The notes below the pieces were generated by a model. The model was not told where the DNA came from, did not search any database, and saw only the letters and a program-made list of their open reading frames with translations. Positions 45,359 through 55,682 of a stretch of DNA of 64,000 nucleotides are shown here, piece by piece; position 1 is the first letter of the stretch, and every line of letters begins with the position of its first letter. The stretch comes from Modicisalibacter radicis (lineage in GTDB: Bacteria > Pseudomonadota > Gammaproteobacteria > Pseudomonadales > Halomonadaceae): the NCBI RefSeq assembly GCF_900961225.1, contig NZ_CAAHFN010000076.1:186001-250000 (forward strand), written 5' to 3'. Both the position numbers and the translations under genes were made by a program.

Positions 45359-46435
45359 TCAAGGCTGCGCCGCCGCATCGGTCACCATGGCATCGATACG
45401 GGCTCGCGCCATGCTCTCCTGGATCGCCGCCTCGCAGGCAGCATCATCGGCTCCCTCGCGCTGTTCGGGGTGCAGCCCGAGGCGTTCGAACAAGCGTCGA
45501 TCATGGTTGGCCTGGGGATTCTGGGCGGTCAGCAGACGCTCGCCGTAGAAGATCGAGTTGGCCCCGGCGAAGAACGCCATGGCCTGGGTCTCGTCGCTCA
45601 TCAATTCACGGCCGGCGGCAAGGCGCACATGGGAGCCCGGCATCAGGATACGGGCCACGGCGACGGTGCGGATGAAGTCGATGGGATCGAGATCCTCGAC
45701 ATGCTCCAGCGGCGTTCCCTGAATCCGGATCAGCATGTTGATCGGTACGCTCTCGGGGTGCGCCGGCAGGTTGGCGAGTTGCTGCAGCAACCCCGCGCGA
45801 TCGTCGGCATTTTCGCCCATGCCGAGAATGCCACCGCAACAGACCTTCATCCCGGATTGGCGTACGTGATCGAGGGTTTCGAGCCGATCCGCGTAGGTAC
45901 GCGTGGTGATGATCTCGCCGTAGTATTCCGGCGAGGTATCGAGGTTGTGGTTGTAGTAGTCGAGTCCGGCTTCGCTGAGTCGTTCGGCCTGGTCCCGGGT
46001 CAGCATGCCGAGGGTCATGCAGGTTTCGAGTCCCAGTTTCCGCACGCCGCGTACCATCTCCAACACGTAAGGCATGTCCTTGGCGCTCGGGTGTTTCCAC
46101 GCCGCGCCCATGCAGAAGCGACTGGCGCCGACCGCCCTGGCCTTGCGCGCCTCCTCCAGCACGGCTTCGACCTGCATCAGCTTCTCGCGCTCGAGCCCGG
46201 TGTTGTAATGCCCCGACTGCGGGCAGTACTTGCAATCTTCGGGACAGGCGCCGGTCTTGATCGAGAGCAGCGTGGAGATCTGCACGGCATTGGGATCGAA
46301 GTGCCGTCGATGCACGCCTTGAGCCCGAAACAGCAGCTCATTGAACGGCAATTCCAGCAGCGCCTGGATCTCTTCCCGCCGCCAGTCGTGGCGCGTGAGC
46401 GTTTTCTGCGCTTGCGTCGTCTGTAGTCGAGCCAT
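45359..46435 (-). CDS. bioB: Biotin synthase
   Basis: Radical-SAM enzyme of 358 residues that inserts sulfur into dethiobiotin. The cluster cysteines are Cys64, Cys68 and Cys71 in [16 protein letters not shown]; further family motifs are [24 protein letters not shown] and [16 protein letters not shown]. The start is ATG at 46435, preceded by a BirA-like operator. A TTG four codons earlier is possible. The gene is complete although the adjacent bioA is broken, so either biotin synthesis uses another bioA copy or the cell takes up diaminopelargonate/biotin. Confidence 0.92.
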   Translation of the reverse strand: MARLQTTQAQKTLTRHDWRREEIQALLELPFNELLFRAQGVHRRHFDPNAVQISTLLSIKTGACPEDCKYCPQSGHYNTGLEREKLMQVEAVLEEARKARAVGASRFCMGAAWKHPSAKDMPYVLEMVRGVRKLGLETCMTLGMLTRDQAERLSEAGLDYYNHNLDTSPEYYGEIITTRTYADRLETLDHVRQSGMKVCCGGILGMGENADDRAGLLQQLANLPAHPESVPINMLIRIQGTPLEHVEDLDPIDFIRTVAVARILMPGSHVRLAAGRELMSDETQAMAFFAGANSIFYGERLLTAQNPQANHDRRLFERLGLHPEQREGADDAACEAAIQESMARARIDAMVTDAAAQP

Positions 46436-46442
46436 CGTTACA

Positions 46443-46520
46443 GTCAACCTTATTCAACTTAACAAGTTGACTATATGATCTCACCCCACGTAGTCAACCA
46501 CAACTCAAGTGTAGGTTGAC
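46443..46520. promoter_or_regulatory. Two BirA-like operators upstream of bioB
   Basis: GTCAACC at 46493-46499 and GGTTGAC at 46514-46520 form a perfect inverted repeat with a 14-base spacer. A second, closer copy has GTCAACC (46443-46449) and AGTTGAC (46465-46471) with a 15-base spacer. This layout matches BirA operators, which have 9-base arms and 14-16-base spacers. The inner site also contains TCAACTT-AAC-AAGTTGA. Confidence 0.65.
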
Positions 46521-46582
46521 AGAATATAGAAACGCCTTGCCGGATCTATGCGATTCTCGGCACCGGTATCCAGATACAGCAA

Positions 46583-47350
46583 TCAGTGTCGCCGATGCAG
46601 CGACGGCGGCACCCCGTAGGTGCGCCGATAGGCACGCGAGAAACTGCCCTGATCGAGGAAGCCGACCTCGGCGGCGATGGCGCCCAACGAGCGCGAGGTG
46701 CGTTCGATCAAGCCGCGGGCATGGGCCAGGCGGCGCTGCTGGACGTAGGCCTGCGGGGTCATGCCCAGCAATTCGCGGAAACAGGCGTGGAAATGCCCCG
46801 GGCTCAGGGCGCATAGCGCGGCGAGATCGTCGACGCGAATCGGCTCGCCCAGGTGAGCATCGACGTAGTTCTCGATGCGCGCCAGTTCGATGCGCGCGCG
46901 TCCCTCGCTGCATGCCGAAGCCGGCACCAGCGTCTCGTCGTGCAGATTGAGATACAACGCGCGCAGGATCAGCGTGGCGATCTCGCCGTGCAGCGCGGGC
47001 TGCATGGCGACCTGGGGCAGAAGCCCCTCGGCCAGCCGGTGAAGCTCGGGAGGAACGGTAAAGAACCGCGGGCTCTCGAACAGCCGCTCGACCTCGCCGG
47101 CGCACGACGTCAACGCCAGATTGTCCAGCGGCACGTCGAGCACCAGGGTCTGGTTCTGGCCGTCGCCGGTGTATTCATGGTGGTAGGTGGACGGAATCAG
47201 GCAGCCACGCTCGCGGGTGATCCGCTCGCCGCGGCCCTCGATGGTCAGTTCTGTCACGCCCGACGTCGCCAGGATCAGCTGGTGAAAGACATGCTCGTGG
47301 GCGATGTATTGCGGAGTCAGCGTGCAGCTGCGCAGATTGAAGAATGCCAT
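46583..47350 (-). CDS. AraC-family transcriptional regulator
   Basis: A 255-residue regulator with a cupin-like N-terminal sensing domain (about 1-145, HEHVFHQLILATSGVTELTI) and a C-terminal pair of helix-turn-helix motifs (about 160-255; DDLAALCALSPGHFHACFRE and IAAEVGFLDQGSFSRAYRR). ATG at 47350 is used; the open frame extends to a TTG twelve codons earlier. Its target is not evident; the bioB promoter and the small lipoprotein gene are the nearest transcripts. Confidence 0.78.
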   Translation of the reverse strand: MAFFNLRSCTLTPQYIAHEHVFHQLILATSGVTELTIEGRGERITRERGCLIPSTYHHEYTGDGQNQTLVLDVPLDNLALTSCAGEVERLFESPRFFTVPPELHRLAEGLLPQVAMQPALHGEIATLILRALYLNLHDETLVPASACSEGRARIELARIENYVDAHLGEPIRVDDLAALCALSPGHFHACFRELLGMTPQAYVQQRRLAHARGLIERTSRSLGAIAAEVGFLDQGSFSRAYRRTYGVPPSLHRRH

Positions 47351-47454
47351 GACATTGCCGGTTCCAGGGTGGTCGACCGAGGCCAATGCTTAACCATACT
47401 CCCGCCGGCCCGGTGACAGAAGCCGACGGAAATTCCACGTTCTACGCCCGAGTG

Positions 47455-47655
47455 TTAGCAGTTGCCCTTCTTGGCCTGACCCGGCGGGCAGAAATTGCCG
47501 TGCCCCTGCCCATGGTCGCTATCACGATCATGGTCGTGATGACCGTCACCCACCTCGACGATCGGTTCCGGATGGATTCGAGCCGGCGTGTAGCTGCACC
47601 CGGCCACGGTCAATCCAGCCAGCAGGACGGCGGTCATGGGCATCCACTGTCGCAT
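47455..47655 (-). CDS. Small His/Asp-rich lipoprotein
   Basis: A 66-residue protein with a lipoprotein signal: MRQWMPM, hydrophobic core, lipobox LTVAGC with Cys20 as the first mature residue. The mature part has a dense metal-binding-like run (DGHHDHDRDSDHGQGHG) and ends NFCPPGQAKKGNC with two Cys. AGGGAG precedes the ATG by six bases. It may bind divalent metal at the inner face of the outer membrane; function is unknown. Confidence 0.65.
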   Translation of the reverse strand: MRQWMPMTAVLLAGLTVAGCSYTPARIHPEPIVEVGDGHHDHDRDSDHGQGHGNFCPPGQAKKGNC

Positions 47656-47817
47656 GAGGTTCTCCCTTTTTTCGTACGGGGTTCGTATGAGAAGCGCCTG
47701 CCAGCTTATCCGCAAACACACTGTTACCGGGAGTCGCAGAAGGGCGACAAAGAGTGGCGACAGCGAGCGGCTATGAAAGAAGTACCGGAAGTGACAGGGG
47801 TGCGACCAAAGCTCTAC

Positions 47818-47833
47818 TTTACGTTAACGTAAA
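47818..47833. promoter_or_regulatory. LiuR box upstream of liuA
   Basis: Perfect palindrome TTTACGTTAACGTAAA, 71 bases before the liuA start. It matches the known MerR-family LiuR site of gammaproteobacterial leucine/isovalerate degradation operons. No LiuR gene lies in the window, so the regulator must be encoded elsewhere. Confidence 0.85.
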
Positions 47834-47904
47834 CCAAAACTAAGCTGGCTGAAAATGAAACGGAGCGCCGGCCAACGCCGTCCCCGAGACATCAGGAGTC
47901 GACC

Positions 47905-49074
47905 ATGCACGCCCCCTATTCGCCGCTGGATTTCGGTCTCGATGAAACCCTCGACATGCTGCGCGATCAGGTCAACGCCTTCGCCCGCGACGAGATCGCC
48001 CCGCGTGCCGCGCAGATCGATCACGACAACGTCTTCCCCGAGGACCTGTGGCGCAAGTTCGGCGACATGGGCCTGCTCGGCATCACCGTCCCGGAAGAAG
48101 ACGGCGGCAGCGGCATGGGCTATCTCGCCCACTGCATCGCCATGGAGGAGATCTCGCGGGCCAGCGCCTCGGTGGGGCTCTCCTACGGCGCGCATTCCAA
48201 CCTGTGCGTCAACCAGATCAAGCTCAACGGCAGTGCCGAACAGAAAGCCAGGTACCTGCCCGGGCTGATCAGCGGCGAGCAGGTCGGCGCGCTGGCGATG
48301 TCCGAGCCCGGCGCCGGCTCCGACGTGGTGTCGATGAAGCTGCGCGCCGAGAAGCGCGGCGACAAGTACGTGCTCAACGGCAACAAGATGTGGATCACCA
48401 ACGGCCCCGACGCCCACGTGCTGGTGGTCTACGCCAAGACCGACCCGGACGCCGGCTCCAAGGGCATCACCGCTTTCATCGTCGAGCGCGACTGCCCGGG
48501 CTTCTCCACCGCGCAGAAGCTCGACAAGCTGGGCATGCGCGGCTCCAACACCTGCGAGCTGGTGTTCGAGGACTGCGAGGTACCCGCCGAGAACATCCTC
48601 GGCGAGGAAAATCGCGGCGCCAAGGTGCTGATGAGCGGGCTGGATTTCGAGCGCACCGTGCTCGCCGCTGGCCCCATCGGCATCATGCAGGCGGCGATGG
48701 ACGTGGTGGTGCCCTACATCCACGAGCGCAGGCAGTTCGACCAGCCGATCGGCGAGTTCCAGCTGGTCCAGGGCAAGGTCGCCGACATGGTCACCACGCT
48801 GAACGCCTGCCGCGCCTATCTATATGCCGTGGCCGGTGCCTGCGACCGGGGCCGGGCGTCGCGCAAGGACGCCGCCGGGGTGATTCTCTATTGCGCCGAG
48901 AAGGCCACCCAGGTCGCGCTCGACGCCATCCAGCTGCTCGGCGGCAACGGCTATATCAATGAATACCCCACCGGGCGGTTGCTGCGCGACGCCAAGCTCT
49001 ACGAGATCGGCGCGGGAACCAGCGAGATACGACGGATGCTGATCGGGCGCGAGATCTTCAATGAATCGGCGTAA
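47905..49074 (+). CDS. liuA: Isovaleryl-CoA dehydrogenase
   Basis: FAD-dependent acyl-CoA dehydrogenase of 389 residues, converting isovaleryl-CoA to 3-methylcrotonyl-CoA in leucine breakdown. Family signatures are [18 protein letters not shown], the flavin/substrate region [17 protein letters not shown], and the C-terminal [24 protein letters not shown] lies six bases before the ATG. It is the first gene of the liu operon and stands behind the LiuR box. The next genes supply all remaining steps to acetoacetate and acetyl-CoA. Confidence 0.92.
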   Translation: MHAPYSPLDFGLDETLDMLRDQVNAFARDEIAPRAAQIDHDNVFPEDLWRKFGDMGLLGITVPEEDGGSGMGYLAHCIAMEEISRASASVGLSYGAHSNLCVNQIKLNGSAEQKARYLPGLISGEQVGALAMSEPGAGSDVVSMKLRAEKRGDKYVLNGNKMWITNGPDAHVLVVYAKTDPDAGSKGITAFIVERDCPGFSTAQKLDKLGMRGSNTCELVFEDCEVPAENILGEENRGAKVLMSGLDFERTVLAAGPIGIMQAAMDVVVPYIHERRQFDQPIGEFQLVQGKVADMVTTLNACRAYLYAVAGACDRGRASRKDAAGVILYCAEKATQVALDAIQLLGGNGYINEYPTGRLLRDAKLYEIGAGTSEIRRMLIGREIFNESA

Positions 49075-49082
49075 ACCCAGCG

Positions 49083-49157
49083 GTAAGCCATAAGTTTTAA
49101 GCTGTAAGTAACTGCATTGAGGTTTTTCTTACAGCTTCCGGCTTATAGCTTATAGCT
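49083..49157. repeat. Intergenic inverted repeat between liuA and liuB
   Basis: Contains AAGCTGTAAG (49099-49108) facing CTTACAGCTT (49128-49137), with outer flanking pieces GTAAGCCATAAG and GGCTTATAGCTTATAGC that pair imperfectly. The same core reappears between liuB and liuC, so this looks like one family of palindromic intergenic repeats. Confidence 0.65.
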
Positions 49158-49173
49158 CATCTCGGAGAGATGA

Positions 49174-50781
49174 ATGGCTATTTTGCAGACCCAGATCAAC
49201 CCGCGCAGCGAGGCCTTTCAGACCAACGCCAAGGCATTGCGCGGCGAGGTCGACAAGCTGCGCGAACTGACCGCGCGCATCGCCCGGGGCGGCGGCGACA
49301 AGGCCCGCGAACGCCACGAATCCCGCGGCAAGCTGTTCGTGCGCAACCGTATCGATCATCTGCTCGACGAGGGCTCGGCGTTTCTCGAGATCGGCGCGCT
49401 GGCCGCCCATGAGGTCTACGGCACGGATGTGCCGGCCGCCGGGGTGGTGGCGGGGATCGGCCGGGTCTCCGGCGTCGAGTGCGTGATCGTCGCCAACGAC
49501 GCCACGGTCAAGGGTGGCACCTACTTTCCGCTGACCGTGAAGAAGCACCTGCGCGCCCAGGAGATCGCCCGCAAGCACCGCCTGCCGTGCATCTACCTGG
49601 TCGACTCCGGCGGCGCCCACCTGCCCCACCAGGACGAGGTATTCCCCGACCGCGACCACTTCGGGCGCATCTTCTACAACCAGGCCACGCTCTCCGCCGA
49701 GGGCATCCCGCAGATCGCCGTGGTGATGGGCTCGTGCACCGCCGGCGGCGCCTACGTGCCGGCGATGGCCGACGAATCGATCATCGTGCGCAACCAGGGC
49801 ACCATCTTCCTCGGCGGCCCGCCGCTGGTGAAGGCCGCCACCGGCGAGACGATCAGCGCCGAGGATCTGGGCGGCGCCGACGTGCACGCCAAGATCAGCG
49901 GCGTCGCCGACCACTACGCCGACAACGACGCCCACGCCCTGCAACTGGCGCGCCGTGCGGTGTCGCGGCTGAACTGGCGCAAGCACGGCGAGCTGGCGAT
50001 GCGGGAATCCAGGTCGCCGCGCCTCGATCCCGAAGAGATTTACGGCATCGTGGGTACCGACCTCAAGAAACCCTATGACGTGCGCGAGGTGATCGCGCGG
50101 CTGGTCGACGATTCCGACTTCGATGAGTTCAAGCGCTACTACGGCGACACCCTGGTCACCGGCTTCGCCCACCTGCACGGCCACCCGGTGGGCATCGTCG
50201 CCAACAACGGCGTGCTGTTCTCGGAGTCGGCGCAGAAAGGCGCGCATTTCATCGAACTGTGCGCCCAACGCAAGATCCCGCTGGTGTTCCTGCAGAACAT
50301 CACCGGCTTCATGGTCGGCTCCAAGTACGAGCAGCAAGGCATCGCCAAGCACGGCGCCAAGCTGGTCACCGCGGTGGCCTGCGCCAGGGTGCCCAAGTTC
50401 ACGGTGCTGATCGGCGGCAGCTTCGGTGCCGGCAACTACGGCATGTGCGGGCGCGCCTATGAACCCAACCTGCTGTTCATGTGGCCAAACGCGCGCATTT
50501 CGGTGATGGGCGGCGACCAGGCCGCCAATGTGCTGGCCCAGGTCAAGCGCGAGCAGTTCGAGCGAAGCGATGAAGATTGGAGCGCCGACGACGAGGCCGC
50601 CTTCAAGGCGCCGATTCGCGACCAGTACGAACACCAGGGCCACCCGTTTTATGCCAGCGCGCGGCTATGGGACGACGGCGTGATCGACCCGCTACAGACC
50701 CGCGACGTGCTGGGCCTGGCGTTGAGCGCGGCGATGAATGCCGAGATCGAAGATACGAAGTTCGGCGTGTTCCGGATGTGA
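49174..50781 (+). CDS. liuB: 3-Methylcrotonyl-CoA carboxylase, beta subunit
   Basis: Carboxyltransferase subunit of 535 residues. It moves CO2 from carboxybiotin on LiuD to 3-methylcrotonyl-CoA. Motifs include [25 protein letters not shown] start, [32 protein letters not shown] and the C-terminal [21 protein letters not shown] precedes the ATG. Separated from liuA by the repeat-containing gap. Length and motifs are those of complete enzymes. Confidence 0.92.
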   Translation: MAILQTQINPRSEAFQTNAKALRGEVDKLRELTARIARGGGDKARERHESRGKLFVRNRIDHLLDEGSAFLEIGALAAHEVYGTDVPAAGVVAGIGRVSGVECVIVANDATVKGGTYFPLTVKKHLRAQEIARKHRLPCIYLVDSGGAHLPHQDEVFPDRDHFGRIFYNQATLSAEGIPQIAVVMGSCTAGGAYVPAMADESIIVRNQGTIFLGGPPLVKAATGETISAEDLGGADVHAKISGVADHYADNDAHALQLARRAVSRLNWRKHGELAMRESRSPRLDPEEIYGIVGTDLKKPYDVREVIARLVDDSDFDEFKRYYGDTLVTGFAHLHGHPVGIVANNGVLFSESAQKGAHFIELCAQRKIPLVFLQNITGFMVGSKYEQQGIAKHGAKLVTAVACARVPKFTVLIGGSFGAGNYGMCGRAYEPNLLFMWPNARISVMGGDQAANVLAQVKREQFERSDEDWSADDEAAFKAPIRDQYEHQGHPFYASARLWDDGVIDPLQTRDVLGLALSAAMNAEIEDTKFGVFRM

Positions 50782-50782
50782 G

Positions 50783-50898
50783 CCCCTTGCTGCGCAAGGG
50801 GAGCTATAAGCTTGAAGCTGTAAGCTGGAAGTTTCCGCCGCACGCTTCGAAGGCCTAACTGGGGTTCTTACAGCTTAAAGCTTACGGCTTACAGCTTT
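50783..50898. repeat. Hairpin and inverted repeat between liuB and liuC
   Basis: Begins with a hairpin CCCCTTGC-TGC-GCAAGGGG (50783-50801) two bases after the liuB stop. It continues with AAGCTGTAAGC (50815-50825) facing GCTTACAGCTT (50887-50897), nearly the same core as the liuA-liuB repeat. It may stabilise upstream mRNA or cause partial termination. Confidence 0.65.
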
Positions 50899-50917
50899 AC
50901 CGATGAGGCCGCTGTAT

Positions 50918-51766
50918 ATGACAGACACAACAAGCTTTGCAAAGCTTCGGATCGATCCCCGCGGCGTCGCCTGGCTGACGCTCGACAAGCCCGACGTGCA
51001 CAACGCCTTCGACGACGCGCTGATCGGCGAGCTCAACGCGCACCTCGACCGCCTGCATGACGCCGCCGAGCGTGGCGAGGTGCGCGTGGTTGTGCTGGGC
51101 TCCGAGGGCAAGCACTTCTCCGCCGGGGCCGACCTGAACTGGATGAAGCGCATGGTCGACTACGGCTTCGACGCCAACCTCGATGATTCCCGCCAGTTGT
51201 CGCGGCTGATGCAACGCCTCGACACCCTGCCCTGCCCCACGGTCTGCCGGGTGCAAGGCGCGGCCTACGGTGGCGCGGTGGGTCTGGCCGCCTGCTGCGA
51301 CCTGGTGATCGCCTCCGAGGCGGCGCGCTTCTGCCTCTCCGAGGTCAGGATCGGCCTGTCGCCGGCGGTGATCAGCCCCTACGTGCTGCGCGCCATCGGC
51401 CAGCGTCAGATGCGCCGCTACGCACTGACCGCCGAGGTCATGGACGTGACTACCGCCCAGACACTGGGGCTGGTCCATGAAGTGACCGGCAAGCAGGAAC
51501 TCGACGAGCGGGTGGCAGTTTACGTCGACACCCTGCTCGACGCCTCGCCCCAGGCCAGCCGTGCCACCAAGGCCCTGCTCGCCGAGGTAGCCCGCGAGCC
51601 GGACTCGAACGCCACCTGCGAGCGCTGCTGTCGCACCATCAGCGAGCTGCGCGTCAGCGACGAGGGTCAGGAAGGCCTGGCCGCCTTCTTCGACAAGCGC
51701 GCCCCCGCCTGGCAGCGCGGCGGCGACCCCAGCGACGACAGCCATGACAAGGAGCCGCGCTCATGA
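50918..51766 (+). CDS. liuC: 3-Methylglutaconyl-CoA hydratase
   Basis: Crotonase-fold enzyme of 282 residues that hydrates 3-methylglutaconyl-CoA to HMG-CoA. Oxyanion-hole regions are GSEGKHFSAGADLNWMKRM and VQGAAYGGAVGLAACCDLVIA. ATG at 50918 has GAGG nine bases upstream; the ATG at 50903 lacks a site. Its end overlaps liuD by 4 bases (ATGA), so hydratase and carboxylase alpha are coupled. Confidence 0.9.
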   Translation: MTDTTSFAKLRIDPRGVAWLTLDKPDVHNAFDDALIGELNAHLDRLHDAAERGEVRVVVLGSEGKHFSAGADLNWMKRMVDYGFDANLDDSRQLSRLMQRLDTLPCPTVCRVQGAAYGGAVGLAACCDLVIASEAARFCLSEVRIGLSPAVISPYVLRAIGQRQMRRYALTAEVMDVTTAQTLGLVHEVTGKQELDERVAVYVDTLLDASPQASRATKALLAEVAREPDSNATCERCCRTISELRVSDEGQEGLAAFFDKRAPAWQRGGDPSDDSHDKEPRS

Positions 51767-53826
51767 GCCTGGCCAACGCACCGCGAGCGCTGAACAAACT
51801 GCTGATCGCCAATCGCGGCGAGATCGCCTGTCGGGTGATCCGCACCGCGCGCCGCCTGGGGCTCGCCAGCGTGGCGGTGTATTCCGATGCCGACGCCCTG
51901 GCGCGTCACGTGCGCGAAGCCGACGAAGCAATACGCATCGGCCCCGCCGCCGCCCGCGACAGTTACCTGAACGTCGAAGCGGTCATCGACGCCGCCCGGC
52001 GCACCGGCGCCGACGCCATCCACCCGGGCTACGGCTTCCTTTCCGAGAACGCCAACTTTGTCGCCGCCTGCGAGACGGCCAGCATCGTCTTCGTCGGCCC
52101 GCCGGCCAGCGCCATCGCCGCGATGGGCGACAAGTCCGCCGCCAAGGCGCGCATGGATGCCGCCGGCGTGCCGCTGGTGCCCGGCTACCATGGCGACGAC
52201 CAGGCGGACGCGCATTTGCAGGCCGAGGCCGAACGCATCGGCTACCCGGTGCTGCTCAAGGCCAGTGCCGGCGGCGGTGGCAAGGGCATGCGCGTGGTCG
52301 AACGCGGCGCCGATTTCCAGACCGCGCTGGACGGCTGCCGGCGCGAGTCGCAGGCCGCCTTCAACGACGACCGCATGCTGATCGAGAAATACCTGACCCA
52401 GCCGCGCCACGTCGAGGTCCAGGTGTTCTGCGACAGCCAGGGCAACGGCGTCTACCTGTTCGAGCGCGACTGCTCGGTGCAGCGCCGGCATCAGAAGGTG
52501 CTGGAAGAGGCACCCGCGCCGGGGATGAGCGAGGCGCTGCGCCGCGAGATGGGTGACGCCGCGGTGCGCGCCGCCCAGGAGATCGGCTACGTGGGTGCCG
52601 GCACCGTCGAGTTTCTTTTGGACCCTTCACAGGGTCAGGATGGTGCTTTCTACTTCATGGAGATGAACACCCGCCTGCAGGTCGAGCACCCGGTCACAGA
52701 GATGATCACCGGCGAGGACCTGGTCGAGTGGCAGCTGCGCGTCGCCGCCGGCCTGCCGCTACCCAAGAAGCAAAGCGAACTGACCATCAGCGGTCACGCC
52801 TTCGAAGCGCGGCTCTACGCCGAGGACCCGGAGCAGGATTTCCTGCCGGCAACGGGCACGCTCGTGCGCTTCGGGCTGGACCTGACCGGTGCGGGGCTGG
52901 GCGCCGAACGCGTGCGCCTCGACAGCGGCGTCGAAGCCGGCGATGCGGTCTCGATGCACTACGACCCGATGCTCGCCAAGCTGATCGTCCACGGCTACGA
53001 CCGCGCCCAGGCGCTGGCCACGCTCAACCGCGCGCTGGCCGCGCTGGATGTCAGCGGCGTCGTCACCAACCGCGCCTTTCTGCAACGCCTGGCGAGCCAC
53101 CCGGCGTTCGCCGGGGCCGAACTCACTACCCGCTTCATCGAGCACCACGAGCAGGCGCTGTTCGCCCCGACCGCGCTCGACGAGGCCGATTACGCACGGG
53201 CCGCACTGGTCGCGCTGGACTGCCTGCACAGCGAGGCCGCCAATGACTCGCCCTGGCAGCGCCGCGACGGCTGGCGGCTCAACGCCCCCGCCCGCCTGCG
53301 CATCGCCCTCGCCGCGCCGGCGCACGGCCGCGACACTGCCGCGATCGTCACCGTTCTCGCCGAACGCGAACCGAACCGGGGCGACTGGCGCCTGACGGTG
53401 CGCGACCGTCGCTTCAGCGGGAATCTGCAACGCCTGGATGGCGACGGCGTCGCACTGACCCTCGACGGCCATCGCCGCCGCCTGCTGGCGCGCCGCGACC
53501 GCGACAGCCACGGCGAGACGCTGGTACTCGCCGATGCCCACGGCGAGAAACGCCTCGCCTGGCGCCGACTCGACGCCGTCGACCACGGCCAGCACGAAGT
53601 CGACGCCACCCTCACCGCACCGATGCACGGCACCGTGGTCGCGCTGCTGGTCGAGCCCGGCCAGCGCGTCGACAAGGGCACGCCGTTGATGGTGATGGAA
53701 GCGATGAAGATGGAGCACACCCTGAGCGCCCCCGCCGACGGTGCGGTCGAAGCGTTCCACTTCGCCGCCGGCGACACAGTGGGACAAGGAGACGTACTGC
53801 TGGAATTTCAGGCAGGAGACCACTGA
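51763..53826 (+). CDS. liuD: 3-Methylcrotonyl-CoA carboxylase, alpha subunit
   Basis: Biotin-carboxylase subunit of 687 residues. Domains in order: biotin-carboxylase N domain (about 5-120, [22 protein letters not shown]), ATP-grasp (about 120-325, [13 protein letters not shown] and [20 protein letters not shown]), C-terminal carboxylase domain, a linker, and a biotinyl domain (about 610-687) with Lys649 in MEAMKMEH. It uses ATP and bicarbonate to charge biotin for LiuB. The biotin requirement links it to bioB nearby. It overlaps both neighbours. Confidence 0.92.
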   Translation: MSLANAPRALNKLLIANRGEIACRVIRTARRLGLASVAVYSDADALARHVREADEAIRIGPAAARDSYLNVEAVIDAARRTGADAIHPGYGFLSENANFVAACETASIVFVGPPASAIAAMGDKSAAKARMDAAGVPLVPGYHGDDQADAHLQAEAERIGYPVLLKASAGGGGKGMRVVERGADFQTALDGCRRESQAAFNDDRMLIEKYLTQPRHVEVQVFCDSQGNGVYLFERDCSVQRRHQKVLEEAPAPGMSEALRREMGDAAVRAAQEIGYVGAGTVEFLLDPSQGQDGAFYFMEMNTRLQVEHPVTEMITGEDLVEWQLRVAAGLPLPKKQSELTISGHAFEARLYAEDPEQDFLPATGTLVRFGLDLTGAGLGAERVRLDSGVEAGDAVSMHYDPMLAKLIVHGYDRAQALATLNRALAALDVSGVVTNRAFLQRLASHPAFAGAELTTRFIEHHEQALFAPTALDEADYARAALVALDCLHSEAANDSPWQRRDGWRLNAPARLRIALAAPAHGRDTAAIVTVLAEREPNRGDWRLTVRDRRFSGNLQRLDGDGVALTLDGHRRRLLARRDRDSHGETLVLADAHGEKRLAWRRLDAVDHGQHEVDATLTAPMHGTVVALLVEPGQRVDKGTPLMVMEAMKMEHTLSAPADGAVEAFHFAAGDTVGQGDVLLEFQAGDH

Positions 53827-54725
53827 TGGCGTTTCCCAAACAGATACGCGTCGTCGAAGTCGGCCCCCGCGACGGCCTGCAGAACGAACCCGAGCCGATC
53901 GACACCGCCACCAAGCTGGAACTGATCGATCGCCTCGGCGCGGCAGGCATCCGACATATCGAGGCGGCCAGCTTCGTCTCGCCCAGGTGGGTACCGCAGA
54001 TGGCCGATCACCGCGAAGTGATGACCGGCCTCACCCATCGGCCCGGCGTGGTCTACTCCGCCCTCACCCCTAACCTAAAGGGGCTGGAAGCCGCACTGGA
54101 ATGCGGCGCCGAGGAAGTCGCGGTGTTCGGCGCTGCCAGCGAGGCCTTCTCGCAGAAGAATATCAACTGCTCGATCGCCGAATCGCTGCAACGCTTCGAA
54201 CCGGTACTGAAACGCGCCAAGGCCGCCAACGTCCGCGTACGCGGTTACGTCTCCTGCGTGCTCGGCTGCCCCTATGAAGGCGAGATCACGCCGGCCAAGG
54301 TCGCCGACGTCTCGAAGGCGCTGTATGACATGGGCTGCTACGAGGTCTCGCTCGGCGACACCATCGGCACCGGCACCCCGCTCAAGGCCAAGCGCATGAT
54401 CGAAGCCGTCAGCCGCGAGATCCCCATGGACAAGCTCGCCGCCCACTTCCACGACACCTACGGCCAGGCACTCGCCAATCTCTATGCCGTGCTGGAAGAA
54501 GGCATCTCGGTCATCGACAGCTCCGTCGCCGGCCTTGGCGGCTGCCCCTATGCCAAAGGGGCCTCCGGCAACGTCGCCAGCGAGGACGTGGTGTATCTAC
54601 TGGATGGGCTGGGTATCGAGACGGGAATCGACCTGAATAAGCTGGCAGGAACCGGCACCTGGGTCACCCAGGCTATTGGGCGCCCGAACCGGTCGAAGGT
54701 GGGCGTGGCAATGGCGGCCAAGTAA
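53826..54725 (+). CDS. liuE: Hydroxymethylglutaryl-CoA lyase
   Basis: TIM-barrel enzyme of 299 residues cleaving HMG-CoA to acetoacetate and acetyl-CoA, the last leucine-degradation step. Motifs: [12 protein letters not shown] at the N-terminus, [12 protein letters not shown] metal-binding region and [23 protein letters not shown] at 53826 overlaps the liuD stop (TGATG). It closes the operon; no clear terminator follows. Confidence 0.93.
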   Translation: MAFPKQIRVVEVGPRDGLQNEPEPIDTATKLELIDRLGAAGIRHIEAASFVSPRWVPQMADHREVMTGLTHRPGVVYSALTPNLKGLEAALECGAEEVAVFGAASEAFSQKNINCSIAESLQRFEPVLKRAKAANVRVRGYVSCVLGCPYEGEITPAKVADVSKALYDMGCYEVSLGDTIGTGTPLKAKRMIEAVSREIPMDKLAAHFHDTYGQALANLYAVLEEGISVIDSSVAGLGGCPYAKGASGNVASEDVVYLLDGLGIETGIDLNKLAGTGTWVTQAIGRPNRSKVGVAMAAK

Positions 54726-55014
54726 GTGCGCAGCTGGAAATAATCGATGCTCAGTTGCCAACCGAGGCGCAGTAGCGCTTTGGTCTATTGGCTCGGGCGT
54801 GGCCGCGCTTGAACCTGTCTCGTCTGATCGGCCGCTCGAGAGCGCGTAAAATGCATGGTCCCTCATCAGTCACGCATTCTGCGAAGGCCGCTCGCGCGCA
54901 GCCGTGGCGCGCCCTGGAGCCTGATTGGAAGGTGTATTCACTGGGCGCATACGACGGGTCTTCTCTGAGCCCATCCATATAGACGGTAAGGTCCAAGCGC
55001 GAAGATCGCCAACC
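54726..55014. other. Intergenic region at the start of the accessory segment
   Basis: 289 bases between liuE and the tetR promoter. Short open frames on both strands (such as 54788-54982 plus and 54751-54996 minus) have no ribosome-binding sites and no recognisable sequence. It marks the change from typical high-GC operons to lower-GC accessory DNA. Confidence 0.35.
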
Positions 55015-55044
55015 TTGACTTAGGAAATGATCGTTACCTATAAT
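55015..55044 (+). promoter_or_regulatory. tetR promoter with embedded operator
   Basis: Near-consensus elements TTGACT (55015-55020) and TATAAT (55039-55044) are 18 bases apart. The spacer is filled by the imperfect palindrome TAGGAAATGATCGTTACCTA (55021-55040), 6 of 8 arm positions pairing around GATC. A similar site precedes the MFS gene. The start codon ATG begins only 6 bases past the -10 element. Confidence 0.75.
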
Positions 55045-55050
55045 TTGACT

Positions 55051-55668
55051 ATGAATACACCAATCATCAATGCGAAAAAAAGCCCCAGAGGGCGGCCACG
55101 TGAGTTCGATATAGACCAGGCACTGGATGCCGCATTGATCGTATTCCGCGAGCGTGGGTACAACGCTACGTCCATTTCGGACTTGCGTGCTGCCATGGGA
55201 CTAACCGCCGGCAGTCTGTACAAGGCATTCAAGGACAAGCGAGCGATCTTCATAGCTGCATTGGATCGCTATATCCAGTCACGCGAAGTGGAGCTCGCCC
55301 GCCACCTTGAGTCGGCGCAAACTGGCCGCGAAAAAGTATTGGCCACCCTGCGCTGCTACGGTGATGTCTCGCATGACGTTGAGGGCCGGCGTGGTTGCCT
55401 AGTGTTGGGTGGACTGACTGATATCGACACATTCGATGCTAAATTGGCACATCGCTTCCGCCAAGCCCTCTCGCGTATCGAGCACCTGTTCGCTGGCTTC
55501 ATAGAGCTGGGCGTTCAGGACGAGTCCTTGCCGAATCATCTCGATGTCGAGATGTCGGCCCGTTACCTGCTTTGCATGGTGGAAGGCATGCGTGTATTGG
55601 GCAAGCGCGGGGCGAACGCGGCCGAAATCGAAGGTATTGTCCTACAGGCCATGCGCAGTCTCGATTAA
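55051..55668 (+). CDS. TetR-family repressor
   Basis: A 205-residue regulator. The DNA-binding domain (about 10-60) opens SPRGRPREFDIDQALDAAL and contains ISDLRAAMGLTAGSLYKAFKDKRAIF. The C-terminal ligand domain resembles that of TetR proteins controlling efflux genes (RRGCLVLGGLTDIDTFD). The ATG lies where transcription should begin, so the mRNA may be leaderless; no other suitable start exists near it. It likely represses itself and the MFS-hydrolase operon through the paired operators. Confidence 0.83.
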   Translation: MNTPIINAKKSPRGRPREFDIDQALDAALIVFRERGYNATSISDLRAAMGLTAGSLYKAFKDKRAIFIAALDRYIQSREVELARHLESAQTGREKVLATLRCYGDVSHDVEGRRGCLVLGGLTDIDTFDAKLAHRFRQALSRIEHLFAGFIELGVQDESLPNHLDVEMSARYLLCMVEGMRVLGKRGANAAEIEGIVLQAMRSLD

Positions 55669-55682
55669 TTTTTTTGCCCTAT

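Noticed and set aside
54788..54982. 64-codon open frame after liuE
   Set aside because: No ribosome-binding site, no recognisable sequence, and an equally long frame lies on the other strand.
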